A DNA stretch of 51,135 nucleotides from Actinomycetota bacterium (lineage in GTDB: Bacteria > Actinomycetota > Actinomycetes > Nanopelagicales > Nanopelagicaceae), in contig CANBVO010000002.1 of assembly GCA_947372915.1 (NCBI GenBank), positions 1-51,135 on the forward strand, written 5' to 3'. Numbering within the stretch: position 1 is the stretch's first letter; each line of letters begins with the position of its first letter. A program made the translations under genes and the position numbers. Positions 1 through 8,203 of the stretch are shown here, one piece after another. The notes under the pieces were generated by a model that was given only the letters and a program-made list of their open reading frames with translations, made no database searches and had not been told where the DNA came from.

Positions 1-698
1 GAATGCTCGGTAAAGACTTTACGTACTGCATCTAAATCATTGAACGGAACGACATGAACGGTTCCTGGGTTGGTGCCGGCGGTAGGAACTGGAATTGGCG
101 CATCAGCAGGGCCGGCCTCAGAGAGAGCGGGCTTAGCTGACACAGTCAATGAGTCGTGGGAGCCGTGATAGCCGCCCTCCATCTTGACGATGGCGTTCTT
201 ATTGGTGAAAGCCTTAGCTACGCGAATTGCGTACATCGTGGCTTCAGTTCCCGAGTTAGCAAAGCGAACCTGATCAATATTGAAACGCTTACAGAGTCTT
301 TCAGCGGCATCACGAGAAATCGGTGAAGGGGTTACAAAGAGCATTCCCTGCTTGAGGGCAACATTAATTTCTTCGATCACAACTGGATTCAGGTGGCCAG
401 CAAGCATCGCGCCAAAGCCCATGGATAAATCCAATAACTTACGACCATCGACATCAGTCATATAAGCGCCTTCAGCCGAGACAATACTGATGGGGTACGG
501 ATCCCAATATTGGAAGCTAGAAGTAACGCCCATCGGAACTGACTTATGAGCAATCTCGCTCTCGCGCTCAGAACCGCCAGTCTCTTTAGTGAAGCGTTCC
601 CATTCCTGCGCGATGAGCTCTTTTACTCTGGCGCGTGGGACGGGAAGTGGATTGTCAGGCAACTTACGAAATGTTTGAGGTTCAAGTGTTCGGGTCAT
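1..698 (-). CDS. Class III pyridoxal-phosphate aminotransferase, HemL/glutamate-1-semialdehyde aminomutase-like (C-terminus outside window)
   Basis: The first 232 residues are visible; the gene runs off the left edge. After a roughly 60-residue lead it shows the class III aminotransferase fold: a D-x-D-G-R segment near residues 82-86, NSGTEA at 148-153 and GGYHGSHD at 175-182, the last two being hallmarks of the PLP cofactor pocket in the HemL-like branch. The catalytic lysine lies beyond the window. The long N-terminus and the lack of other haem genes nearby argue against true HemL. With an amine-ligase cluster next door, a catabolic aminotransferase role is more likely, but the substrate is unknown. 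The ATG at 698 is the first start in the frame and has no strong ribosome-binding site. The gene diverges from the amidotransferase at 910 across 211 bases. Confidence 0.85.
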   Translation of the reverse strand, partial: MTRTLEPQTFRKLPDNPLPVPRARVKELIAQEWERFTKETGGSERESEIAHKSVPMGVTSSFQYWDPYPISIVSAEGAYMTDVDGRKLLDLSMGFGAMLAGHLNPVVIEEINVALKQGMLFVTPSPISRDAAERLCKRFNIDQVRFANSGTEATMYAIRVAKAFTNKNAIVKMEGGYHGSHDSLTVSAKPALSEAGPADAPIPVPTAGTNPGTVHVVPFNDLDAVRKVFTEH

Positions 699-897
699 TT
701 TGGAATAGGTACCTTTTGTTGAGCCTTAAAAATGCGACTCCTTTTAGGTACTTACGCTCCCCTTTGTTTAACGTTCGAATAAAACCTTTTGGTTTCCTTA
801 TGAGAGCCAAGGTATCAGAACTCAGTTATTTACGCACACATCAGGCGCTTCCTGCGTGGCTTTTAGACTTTTTTTCAAAATTCTTCAAACTCACACA

Positions 898-909
898 TAA
901 TATTCCACT
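898..909 (+). promoter_or_regulatory. Putative leaderless promoter -10 (TAATAT) for the class I amidotransferase
   Basis: TAATAT occupies 898-903 and is followed by six bases and then the ATG at 910. There is no purine-rich ribosome-binding site in between, so transcription and translation probably begin at the same base. Confidence 0.55.
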
Positions 910-1626
910 ATGAAACCGGTTCTTTTAGCAATCCAAAACGACCCCACTGATCCACCACATTTAGTTGGTCGTTGGTTGATGGAGCTTGGTTTCGAAATAA
1001 AAATTTTGCGCGCATATGATGGTGAAGCGGTGCCAGTAACTGTTCCTGAAAATATTGCAGGCCTTATTCCACTCGGCGGTCACATGGGTGCGCTTGATGA
1101 TCACATCGCACCGTGGCTACCCAACGAACGTGCATTACTGCTTGATGCAGTCAATCGTGATATTCCCATCTTTGCTATTTGCCTAGGAGCACAACTCTTG
1201 GCTGCAGCGGCCGGTGGCGAAGTGACACGTGCTGCAATATCTGAGATCGGCGTATACGACCTCACTCCAAATAAAGATGCTTTAACCGACCAGATTTTCA
1301 ATCTCTCATCGGCTGTACCCGTCGCACAATGGCACGAAGACCAAGTGGCCAAACTACCTACCGGAGCAACCTTGCTCGCCAGCAGCGAGCTCTGCCTAAA
1401 TCAGGTCTATCGAATCGGTGCTGCGCAGTATGCGGTGCAGTTCCACCCAGAAATTGATGCCTCCATTATCAATACTTGGGAAGCAAATGCCGATAACGCT
1501 TTTCTGGAATCAGGAAAGAGCAGCGTGGAATCTGAAGTCAAAGCGGCCGAGGATCAACTCTTTGCAACCTGGAAACCAATCGTTCAACGTTGGGGCCAGA
1601 CAGTTCTCTCACTAACAACTGTCTAA
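910..1626 (+). CDS. Class I glutamine amidotransferase (GMP synthase-like domain)
   Basis: A 238-residue free-standing GATase1 protein. It has the nucleophile elbow I-C-L-G-A-Q with Cys91, and the rest of the triad in QFHPEI (His179, Glu181), so it should be catalytically competent. GATase1 proteins release ammonia from glutamine or hydrolyse gamma-glutamyl amides. No partner synthetase domain is fused or adjacent. Beside a glutamine-synthetase-like ligase and an aldehyde dehydrogenase, it may act as a gamma-glutamyl-product hydrolase comparable in role to PuuD; this is inference from context. Its stop codon directly abuts the stop of the convergent SDR gene. The last ~45 residues (about 195-238) lie beyond the catalytic core. 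Confidence 0.85.
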   Translation: MKPVLLAIQNDPTDPPHLVGRWLMELGFEIKILRAYDGEAVPVTVPENIAGLIPLGGHMGALDDHIAPWLPNERALLLDAVNRDIPIFAICLGAQLLAAAAGGEVTRAAISEIGVYDLTPNKDALTDQIFNLSSAVPVAQWHEDQVAKLPTGATLLASSELCLNQVYRIGAAQYAVQFHPEIDASIINTWEANADNAFLESGKSSVESEVKAAEDQLFATWKPIVQRWGQTVLSLTTV

Positions 1627-2394
1627 TTATTGAGCGGTCATTCCGCCATCAGCCGAGACAATTGAGCCTGTCATAAAGGATGCTTCATCGGAAGCTAAGA
1701 AGAGCACGAGGTTTGCTATCTCGCGCGGGGTACCCGGGCGACCTATCGGCTGGAACGAATCAATAGTTTTATACACGTGATCCAATCCCCCAAGCATCTG
1801 TGCGTGAGCATGATTGATTGGCGTATCCACCCAACCAGGGCAGATCGCGTTGCAGCGAATTCCAGTCTTTGCGTAATCCAAAGCGATTCCGCGAGTGAAC
1901 ATAACGATTGCACCCTTAGATGCAGAATAAACACTTAGGAAAGGTTCGGAGACCAGACCATTAACGCTCGACATGTTGACGATGGATCCGCGTGAATTCT
2001 TGAGCATATGCGGCAGCGCCGCACGAGTTAAATACATAGCGCCCATGACATTGACTGAAAGCGTCTTTTCGATAGTTGCATTGGTGACTTCATGAAATAC
2101 ACCAGGAAGATTGACGCCGGCATTGTTGACGAGAATATCGATTGAACCGTATGCCTCGACCGCCTTGGCGACAATTGCATCGCATTGCGCAGAATCAGAG
2201 ATGTCGATGGTGTACGCCAGAGCACGGCCACCAGCAGCATTGATATCAGCTGCAACTTTGGCGGCACCTTCAGAATTGAGATCCGCGCAAATAACCGCAG
2301 CGCCTTCTTCAGCAAGCCGCACTGCACTTGCTTCACCGATTCCAGAAGCGGCTCCAGTAACTATTGCTACGCGACCTGCAACACGATCAGACAT
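1627..2394 (-). CDS. Short-chain dehydrogenase/reductase (classical SDR, FabG-like)
   Basis: A 255-residue classical SDR. It has the cofactor motif TGAASGIG at 13-20, NNAG at 90-93, an active-site serine pair near 142-143 and Y156-x3-K160, and ends with the usual substrate-loop region and a DGG near the C-terminus. An acidic residue after the second strand (ADLN, about 37-40) favours NAD over NADP. A GAGGAG ribosome-binding site precedes the ATG. It lies downstream of the permease on the same strand but behind a strong terminator, so it is probably expressed partly by read-through or from its own weak promoter. The substrate cannot be read from sequence; an alcohol or hydroxy acid linked to the amine pathway is a guess. 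Confidence 0.88.
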   Translation of the reverse strand: MSDRVAGRVAIVTGAASGIGEASAVRLAEEGAAVICADLNSEGAAKVAADINAAGGRALAYTIDISDSAQCDAIVAKAVEAYGSIDILVNNAGVNLPGVFHEVTNATIEKTLSVNVMGAMYLTRAALPHMLKNSRGSIVNMSSVNGLVSEPFLSVYSASKGAIVMFTRGIALDYAKTGIRCNAICPGWVDTPINHAHAQMLGGLDHVYKTIDSFQPIGRPGTPREIANLVLFLASDEASFMTGSIVSADGGMTAQ

Positions 2395-2417
2395 ATCTAC
2401 TCCTCATGAATATAAAA

Positions 2418-2453
2418 AATTAGCCCGCCTCACCGAAGTGGGACGGGCTAATT
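2418..2453 (-). terminator. Rho-independent terminator of the APC permease gene
   Basis: AATTAGCCCG at 2418-2427 pairs perfectly with CGGGCTAATT at 2444-2453, with extra pairing inside the loop. On the minus strand the hairpin is followed by a run of T residues. It sits between the permease stop and the SDR start, so it should reduce SDR expression from the permease promoter. Confidence 0.8.
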
Positions 2454-2466
2454 GTAGTTCTGTTAT

Positions 2467-3954
2467 TTACTTATTGAGAGTACTAACCGCTCCCTTGAAG
2501 TGCTTGTGAGCAGATACCCACCACCAAATCATTGCGCCACCGATAACAGCGAGGAAGGCAACAGGTGTGTAGTTAGCAGCCTTGAGGCTGAACTCTGAAC
2601 CCCACCACACTCCAGCTGGAGTAGTTGGCATACAGAAGTAGACCGACATGATGACGATTTCGAGAACAGCGATAGGGGCCATCCACTTCCACTTGTTTCC
2701 AAGATTCCAATCGCCTTGCTTGAAGGCATCGCCCTTGCGCCAGCGCAACCAGATTGGAATTGCGAAGGAACCAAAGAGACCGATGACAGCCATGGAGGTA
2801 ACAGCGAAGAACGCTACTGCTGACCAGATTGCTGGAATTGTGACGACAAGTGCTGCAGCGCCCAAACCAAATGCTGCATGAGATGGGTTGCGATTCTTAT
2901 CTAGCTTGGTCCATTGCTTGTGACCAGGAACAGCGCGGTCACGAGAGAAGGCGAACAACATACGTGAGCCAGCAGTAACGCATGACATTCCGCAGAAGAA
3001 CTGACCGACGCAAGTGATGATCAAGATGATCTTTGCCCAGCCAGTAGAAAGCGCGGTAACAAAGATTGCCTGTGAAATTCCGCCGGCCTTAGTGATGCCC
3101 GCTTCATCAGTTGCGGCATAAAGAAAGGCAAGAAGCATGACCCAGCCTGCAACTGCAGAGTAAGCAATTGACTTCCAGAGACCTTGTGCAGCTGCTTTAG
3201 TTGCTTGGCCAGTCTCTTCCGAAACGTGAGCTGAGGCATCAAAACCAGTGATGGTGTACTGGGTAAGCAAGAAACCAATAGGAAGAACGTAGAACCAGTA
3301 GTTGTGGAATCCACTGTTATTGATCTGGTGGGTAAAGACCCATGATGTTGATTGGTGCTTTGCAGGAATCAAAACGAGAATCAGGATTACTGCTGCAACT
3401 CCGCCTACGTGCCACCAGACGTTGATGCTCTGGAGCTTGTGGATGATATTTGCACCATAGATGTTCATTGCGATGTGAAGTAGAAGTGTGACTGCAAAAA
3501 CAAGGAAAACTAACTTGAGATTTGTTGGGTCAATGGAGTTATTGAAAAGGTTTGCGGTGTAGACGAAGAAGTTAGCGAAGCCATAATCCACGCCAGCGGT
3601 TACAGCGACTAGACCCAAGAGGTTTAACCATCCGGTTACCCATCCATGTACTGGCTTTCCGAGATTCAGAGCCCAGTAATAAATTCCGCCCGCAGTTGGC
3701 ATTGCCGAAAGCAGCTCAGCCATGACAAGTCCAATAATCATGATCAGGCTTGCAATGATTGGCCAGCCCACAGAAATCGCTACCGGGCCACCGTTGTTCC
3801 AGGCCTGTGCGAATGTGGTGAAGCATCCGGAGAGAATTGAGATGATGGAGAAGGAGATTGCAAAGTTGTGAAAACCACTCCACTTGCGATCAAATTCTTG
3901 CTTGTAACCTAGCTCTGCCAACTTTTGTGCGTCGGCATCATGGGTATTAACCAT
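2467..3954 (-). CDS. APC-family amino acid/amine permease
   Basis: A 495-residue integral membrane protein with about 12 hydrophobic segments. It belongs to the amino acid-polyamine-organocation superfamily, in the branch with yeast-type GABA/choline permeases (long soluble N-terminus, then the segment with F-A-I-S-F-S and later the glycine-rich ELLSAMPTAGGIYYWA region). It would import an amine or amino acid by proton or sodium symport. It is divergent from a glutamine-synthetase-like ligase and an aldehyde dehydrogenase, which suggests that its substrate is what they process. The ATG has a GAAGGGCGG purine stretch upstream at longer than usual spacing. Substrate class is inferred; candidates are putrescine, ethanolamine, GABA or another small amine. 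Confidence 0.85.
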   Translation of the reverse strand: MVNTHDADAQKLAELGYKQEFDRKWSGFHNFAISFSIISILSGCFTTFAQAWNNGGPVAISVGWPIIASLIMIIGLVMAELLSAMPTAGGIYYWALNLGKPVHGWVTGWLNLLGLVAVTAGVDYGFANFFVYTANLFNNSIDPTNLKLVFLVFAVTLLLHIAMNIYGANIIHKLQSINVWWHVGGVAAVILILVLIPAKHQSTSWVFTHQINNSGFHNYWFYVLPIGFLLTQYTITGFDASAHVSEETGQATKAAAQGLWKSIAYSAVAGWVMLLAFLYAATDEAGITKAGGISQAIFVTALSTGWAKIILIITCVGQFFCGMSCVTAGSRMLFAFSRDRAVPGHKQWTKLDKNRNPSHAAFGLGAAALVVTIPAIWSAVAFFAVTSMAVIGLFGSFAIPIWLRWRKGDAFKQGDWNLGNKWKWMAPIAVLEIVIMSVYFCMPTTPAGVWWGSEFSLKAANYTPVAFLAVIGGAMIWWWVSAHKHFKGAVSTLNK

Positions 3955-4130
3955 TGGATAAGTTCCGCCCTTCTAGAAGTTAAGGAATAGTGTGACGCCC
4001 GCCTCAGCGAAAAGGAAGCACCTAGCGCCCTTAATTGGGCTTTTTGCGACCGTCAAAGCGTTGCCCTCCGCGTGCCGAGCCGAGTAACCTCGGGGTCTAG
4101 ATAGCACTTCCCACAACCCTGGAGGATCTC
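3955..4130. promoter_or_regulatory. Divergent intergenic region between permease and ligase operons
   Basis: This 176-base gap must hold promoters for both directions. Two small hairpins lie on the ligase side: GCCC/GGGC at 4027-4040 followed by five T residues, which looks like a weak terminator or attenuator, and CCGAG/CTCGG near 4080-4094. The ligase GTG start is preceded by GGAGG. I recognise no known riboswitch here. Confidence 0.35.
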
Positions 4131-5480
4131 GTGGCCCTAAGCCTTGAGCAATTACGCAAGGAAATCGAAGCCGGCACTATCGACACGGTCGTCGTCGGCG
4201 CCACCGATATGCAGGGCCGCTTACAGGGCAAGCGCATTCACGCGCCATTCTTTCTCGCCGATACTCTCAAGAACGGCACTGAAGGCTGCAACTACCTGCT
4301 CGCTGTCGATATCGATATGAATACGATTCAAGGCTATGCCGTCTCTTCCTGGGAGACCGGATATGCCGATATGGGAATGTCCCCCGATCTCGACACGCTT
4401 CGCTTTCTGCCGTGGCAAGAGGGATCAGCCTTTGTTATCGCTGACTTTGTAGATCACCATCACGAGGGAATTTCAGTCTCCCCCAGAACTATTTTAAAGA
4501 AACAGCTCGAGCGACTCGATAAAGCTGGAATGGTCGCCTTGTGCGGAACCGAACTTGAATTCATTGTTTTCAAAGATACTTATGAAGAGGCGTGGGATAA
4601 AGGCTATAAAGATTTGATTCCTGCCAACCAGTACAACGTAGATTATTCACTCGGCGGAACTGCGCGCGTCGAGAAATTGCTTCGCGAGATTCGCGTCTCG
4701 ATGGATAAGGCAGGTCTCATTGTTGAATCCGCTAAGGGTGAATGCAACTTAGGACAACATGAAATCGCATTCCGCTATGAAGAAGCTCTCCGTACCTGCG
4801 ATAACCATTCCGTCTACAAAATGGGCGCGAAGGAAATCGCTTCGGCACAAGGTTGCTCACTTACCTTCATGGCAAAGTTCAATGAACGCGAAGGTAACTC
4901 TTGTCATATTCATCTCTCCTTCCGCGATAAGAACGACAATGCAGTTATGGCGGGCGATGCCGGCGATGGTATGTCTGCTCTCGGGCGTTCATTTGTGGCT
5001 GGCCAGCAATTGCATATGCGCGAGCTCACTCTTCTCTTTGCCCCAAATATCAATTCGTACAAGCGCTATCAAGCCGGAACCTTTGCACCAACAGCAATTA
5101 AGTGGGGCCGCGATAATCGCACCTGCGCTCTTCGCTTAGTGGGTCAAGGCCATGCCTTGCGCATTGAAAACCGCGTACCTGGTGGCGATGTCAATCAGTA
5201 CCTTGCAGTTGCCGGAATGGTGGCGGCAGGACTCGATGGCATTGAACGTAACCTTGAACTCGAACCAATATTTACTGGCAATGCTTATGCAGTTGAGACC
5301 GATCGCGTACCTACCTCCCTCAAGGAGGCGCGTGACCTGTGGGCTAATTCGGCCTGGGTGACCGAGACCTTCGGTAAAGATGTTCAGGATCATTACACCC
5401 ATATGGCTGATACCGAGCTCGATGCGTTTGGTCGTGCAGTGACTGATTGGGAGCGCGTCCGCAGTTTCGAACGTATGTAA
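4131..5480 (+). CDS. Glutamine synthetase-family ligase, probable gamma-glutamyl-amine synthetase (PuuA/GlnA3/GlnA4-like)
   Basis: A 449-residue protein with both GS domains. It has the beta-grasp N-terminus and the catalytic barrel with the metal ligands E141-L-E143, GQHE at 208-211, NSCHIHLSF at 256-264, the ATP-side NSYKRY at 308-313 and the R-I-E-N-R motif at 344-348. It lacks the adenylylation-loop sequence expected in GlnA1. Family members of this kind ligate glutamate to amines (putrescine, other polyamines or ethanolamine) rather than to ammonia. The GTG start is chosen because of a GGAGG six bases upstream. It is the first gene of an operon with an aldehyde dehydrogenase and a class II amidotransferase, which supports a gamma-glutamylated catabolic route. 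Which amine is used cannot be decided from sequence. Confidence 0.85.
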   Translation: MALSLEQLRKEIEAGTIDTVVVGATDMQGRLQGKRIHAPFFLADTLKNGTEGCNYLLAVDIDMNTIQGYAVSSWETGYADMGMSPDLDTLRFLPWQEGSAFVIADFVDHHHEGISVSPRTILKKQLERLDKAGMVALCGTELEFIVFKDTYEEAWDKGYKDLIPANQYNVDYSLGGTARVEKLLREIRVSMDKAGLIVESAKGECNLGQHEIAFRYEEALRTCDNHSVYKMGAKEIASAQGCSLTFMAKFNEREGNSCHIHLSFRDKNDNAVMAGDAGDGMSALGRSFVAGQQLHMRELTLLFAPNINSYKRYQAGTFAPTAIKWGRDNRTCALRLVGQGHALRIENRVPGGDVNQYLAVAGMVAAGLDGIERNLELEPIFTGNAYAVETDRVPTSLKEARDLWANSAWVTETFGKDVQDHYTHMADTELDAFGRAVTDWERVRSFERM

Positions 5481-5509
5481 TTTAAGTCGACCACTACTTC
5501 AGGAGATTC

Positions 5510-6874
5510 ATGTCTAACTACACCATCATCAGTCCGGTTACCGAAAAGCCTGTCCAAGAACTTCACTTGGCCGATGTAGCCGAGACAGATGCAGTTATTT
5601 CCAAGGCTGCCAAGGCATTTGAAACCTGGCGCCTGGTCGCACCTGGAGATCGCGCGAAGCTACTTCGTAAATTTGCTGCAATTGTGGATGCGCACAATGA
5701 AGAGTTGGCACAACTTGAAGTTCTTAATTCAGGCCACACCATCGGCAACGCTCGCTGGGAAGCCGGCAATGTTCGCGATGTCCTTAATTATTACAGCGCT
5801 GCGCCAGAGCGACTTTTTGGTCGCCAGATTCCAGTTCCCAATGGAATCGATATCACCTTCAAAGAACCCCTGGGCGTTATCGGAATTATTGTTCCTTGGA
5901 ACTTTCCAATGCCGATTGCAGGCTGGGGTTTTGGCCCGGCACTCGCTGCCGGAAACACCGTTGTTCTAAAGCCTGCAGAACTCACTCCTCTAACTGCGAT
6001 TCGCTTAGGCGAGCTGGCACTCGAGGCCGGTATTCCAGAGGGTGTATTTAACGTCATTCCTGGCAAGGGAAGCGTTGTCGGAAATCGTTTTGTCACACAT
6101 CCACTCGTCCGCAAGATTGTTTTCACTGGTTCTACTGGCGTTGGTAAAGAAATCATGCGTGGCTGCGCCGATCAAGTAAAACGTCTGACCCTTGAACTCG
6201 GTGGCAAGAGTGCAAATATCATTTTTGCGGATGCTGACATTGAAAAGGCCGCAGCGGGAGCTCCTGGAGCAGTATTCGACAATGCGGGTCAAGATTGCTG
6301 CGCTCGTTCGCGCATCCTGATTCAACGTTCTGCGTACGACAAATTTATGGAACTCTTCGAAGTTGCGGTGAAAAAATTCCGCGTCGAAGATCCATCACTC
6401 GATACCGCCGAAATGGGTCCGCTGATTTCTGCCACCCAATATCAACGGGTATCTGAATTCCTTCCTGAAGGAACTCCGATCGCCTTCCAAGGAAGTAAGC
6501 CATCCGGACCTGGCTACTGGTTTGCACCAACAGTCTTGGCACCAAAGGATTCAAATGACCGCGCTTACCGCGAGGAAATCTTCGGGCCAGTTGTTTCGGT
6601 TCTTCCCTTTGAAGATGAGGCAGATGCTATTCGTATCGCCAATGATTCCGAATACGGCTTGTCAGGTTCTATCTGGTCACGCGACTTAGGTCGTGCCGTA
6701 CGAGTCTCTCGCGCAGTTGAGGCCGGCAATCTGTCCGTGAACTCCAATTCCTCTGTTCGTTATTGGACGCCATTTGGCGGATATAAGCAATCCGGCCTTG
6801 GCCGCGAACTTGGTCCAGATGCGTTGGATTCCTTTACTGAAACGAAGAACGTCTTCTTCGATACGCAAGGATAA
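5510..6874 (+). CDS. NAD(P)-dependent aldehyde dehydrogenase (PuuC-like role)
   Basis: A 454-residue ALDH-superfamily enzyme with an intact active site: PWNFP at 129-133, the general base E229 in LELGGKS, and the nucleophile C263 in GQDC. The cofactor loop GSTGVGK is at 207-213 and the late motif PFGGYKQSG is present. It is somewhat shorter than the ~480-500 residues usual for the family, mainly at the N-terminus. A CAGGAG ribosome-binding site precedes the ATG, 29 bases after the ligase. In the proposed pathway it would oxidise the gamma-glutamyl aminoaldehyde to its acid; this role is inferred from the operon. Confidence 0.9.
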   Translation: MSNYTIISPVTEKPVQELHLADVAETDAVISKAAKAFETWRLVAPGDRAKLLRKFAAIVDAHNEELAQLEVLNSGHTIGNARWEAGNVRDVLNYYSAAPERLFGRQIPVPNGIDITFKEPLGVIGIIVPWNFPMPIAGWGFGPALAAGNTVVLKPAELTPLTAIRLGELALEAGIPEGVFNVIPGKGSVVGNRFVTHPLVRKIVFTGSTGVGKEIMRGCADQVKRLTLELGGKSANIIFADADIEKAAAGAPGAVFDNAGQDCCARSRILIQRSAYDKFMELFEVAVKKFRVEDPSLDTAEMGPLISATQYQRVSEFLPEGTPIAFQGSKPSGPGYWFAPTVLAPKDSNDRAYREEIFGPVVSVLPFEDEADAIRIANDSEYGLSGSIWSRDLGRAVRVSRAVEAGNLSVNSNSSVRYWTPFGGYKQSGLGRELGPDALDSFTETKNVFFDTQG

Positions 6875-6886
6875 AGAGGAGCAGCT

Positions 6887-7624
6887 ATGTGCCGACTTAT
6901 GGGTTATGTCTCGCCAGAGAAACACACTATCTCTGAAGTTGCTGGCCCTGATTTCGCACAATTTACTGAGCTATCTACAAAACATGGCGATGGCTGGGGT
7001 TATGCAAATGTTAATTCCGCAGCGGATCACTCACTCACCTTAGAAGTTGCACGCGCCAAGGAAAGCCCAAAGTTTGCAGAGCTCACGCAGTCGCTAGAAA
7101 GTACTGGCGCGCTCTTGCATCTGCGTTGGGCAACTCTTAATTTGGATATCACTGAAGGAAATACTCATCCATTCAAACATGGGGATTTTTCCTTCATTCA
7201 TAATGGTTCTATCAAGCCACCGCAGTCCCTAGATGCCTATATCGACGTTGCCTACCTCGATAAGTTACGTGGCGCTACCGATAGCGAGCGATATTTCTAC
7301 GTTCTTCTGAGTTTCATCGACAAACTCGGATTGCACGAAGGAATCCATCAGGGTATTAAGACAATTACTTCTCATTGCGATTTTTCAAGCCTCAATGCAA
7401 TGTTAATGACGCCGGATACATACATCACCATCAGCGAGCACAATTACTCTCGCATTCCTGAGGGCGAAGGTCCTGAGTACTACGACTTGTTCTATCGCCA
7501 AGATGATCGAGGCGTATTAGTCGCCTCATCTGGATGGAATCAACCCGGCTGGAAGCAGATTCCTAATCACCACTATCTCGAAGTAAATCGAAAAACTTTT
7601 GAGGCTACCCTCACTAAGTTTTAG
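6887..7624 (+). CDS. Class II glutamine amidotransferase (YafJ/GlxB-type, Ntn hydrolase)
   Basis: A 245-residue single-domain class II amidotransferase. The nucleophile is Cys2, exposed after removal of Met1 (M-C-R-L-M-G-Y). Family signatures follow: HGDGWGYA near residue 37, LHLRWAT, NTHPF and HNGS. It starts 12 bases after the aldehyde dehydrogenase behind GAGGAG, so it is the third gene of the operon. Related proteins occur with glutamine-synthetase-like ligases in methylamine and ethanolamine pathways, where they handle gamma-glutamyl transfer or hydrolysis. Here it may release glutamate from the gamma-glutamyl product. Its stop codon abuts the stop of the convergent CopC-like gene. Confidence 0.85.
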   Translation: MCRLMGYVSPEKHTISEVAGPDFAQFTELSTKHGDGWGYANVNSAADHSLTLEVARAKESPKFAELTQSLESTGALLHLRWATLNLDITEGNTHPFKHGDFSFIHNGSIKPPQSLDAYIDVAYLDKLRGATDSERYFYVLLSFIDKLGLHEGIHQGIKTITSHCDFSSLNAMLMTPDTYITISEHNYSRIPEGEGPEYYDLFYRQDDRGVLVASSGWNQPGWKQIPNHHYLEVNRKTFEATLTKF

Positions 7625-8134
7625 CTAGCTGCGCCTTCTGCGGTAAGCCCAAATGCCGAAGAGCATGGTGAGAACAATTAGAACTGTCGATGCACCATAG
7701 ATTGCCGTATTGTCTTTTTTCTTCACGGCTAGATACGGCGCCGAGCTGACTGTCTTCTTTCCAAAGGTGAAGGTGTACTCCCCTTCAACCACGTGCCCAT
7801 CTGCAGATGCGACCCGATAACTCACCAGGACTAGTCCTTGGGTGGAGTTTGCCTTTAATGGGACTGAAATAGTCGACCCAGAAACAGTTGCATTTCCATC
7901 GCTTACTTCCTCGGCAATTGCATTGTGCGCTGTGAGTTGCATGGCACTGCTCTGACTCAGGGAAGCGAGATCCTCATTGAAGGTCAATTGAATTTTGGAA
8001 GGCCAAGAATCAACTACCGAGTCCACCGCCGGAATGGCCGAGACCAGTTCTGTATGTGCCACTGCTGGCGCGACCGGAGTGGTGAAGGCGAATAACGATA
8101 AGGCGAGAACCAAGGCTCGTTGACGTGAACTCAT
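7625..8134 (-). CDS. CopC-domain copper-resistance-like protein, secreted and C-terminally anchored
   Basis: Using the ATG at 8134 the protein has 169 residues. It has a signal peptide (cleavage after AVA, giving mature N-terminal His27), the CopC beta-barrel, the conserved D-G-H-V-V-E-G (His114), and one C-terminal membrane helix at about 145-163 followed by four arginines. The N-terminal His and His114 match the Cu(II) site of CopC proteins. The longer upstream frame is rejected because it overlaps the divergent transporter and adds no domain; the chosen start has TACTAT six bases upstream. No CopD partner is present. It probably binds copper on the outer face of the membrane. Confidence 0.85.
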   Translation of the reverse strand: MSSRQRALVLALSLFAFTTPVAPAVAHTELVSAIPAVDSVVDSWPSKIQLTFNEDLASLSQSSAMQLTAHNAIAEEVSDGNATVSGSTISVPLKANSTQGLVLVSYRVASADGHVVEGEYTFTFGKKTVSSAPYLAVKKKDNTAIYGASTVLIVLTMLFGIWAYRRRRS

Positions 8135-8203
8135 GAGGAGATAGTAAGGGGAAAGCAATGCAGAAACTTCGCAGATGCAAACGATTTGCAGTAGCCTATG
8201 CCG
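8135..8203. promoter_or_regulatory. Divergent leaderless promoter pair (CopC-like / NiCoT)
   Basis: On the minus strand TACTAT (8146-8141) is followed by six bases and the CopC start. On the plus strand TAGCCT (8192-8197) is followed by six bases and the ATG at 8204. Confidence 0.55.

Noticed and set aside
1-698. True HemL of haem synthesis
   Set aside because: No other haem gene is nearby, the N-terminus is longer than usual, and the neighbourhood is catabolic. The sequence beyond the window would decide.
635-913. 92-residue frame between aminotransferase and amidotransferase
   Set aside because: It begins inside the divergent aminotransferase, has odd composition and ends across the amidotransferase start.
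4027-4094. Leader hairpins before the ligase as a glutamine or other riboswitch
   Set aside because: The stems are only four to five base pairs and match no riboswitch consensus that I know.
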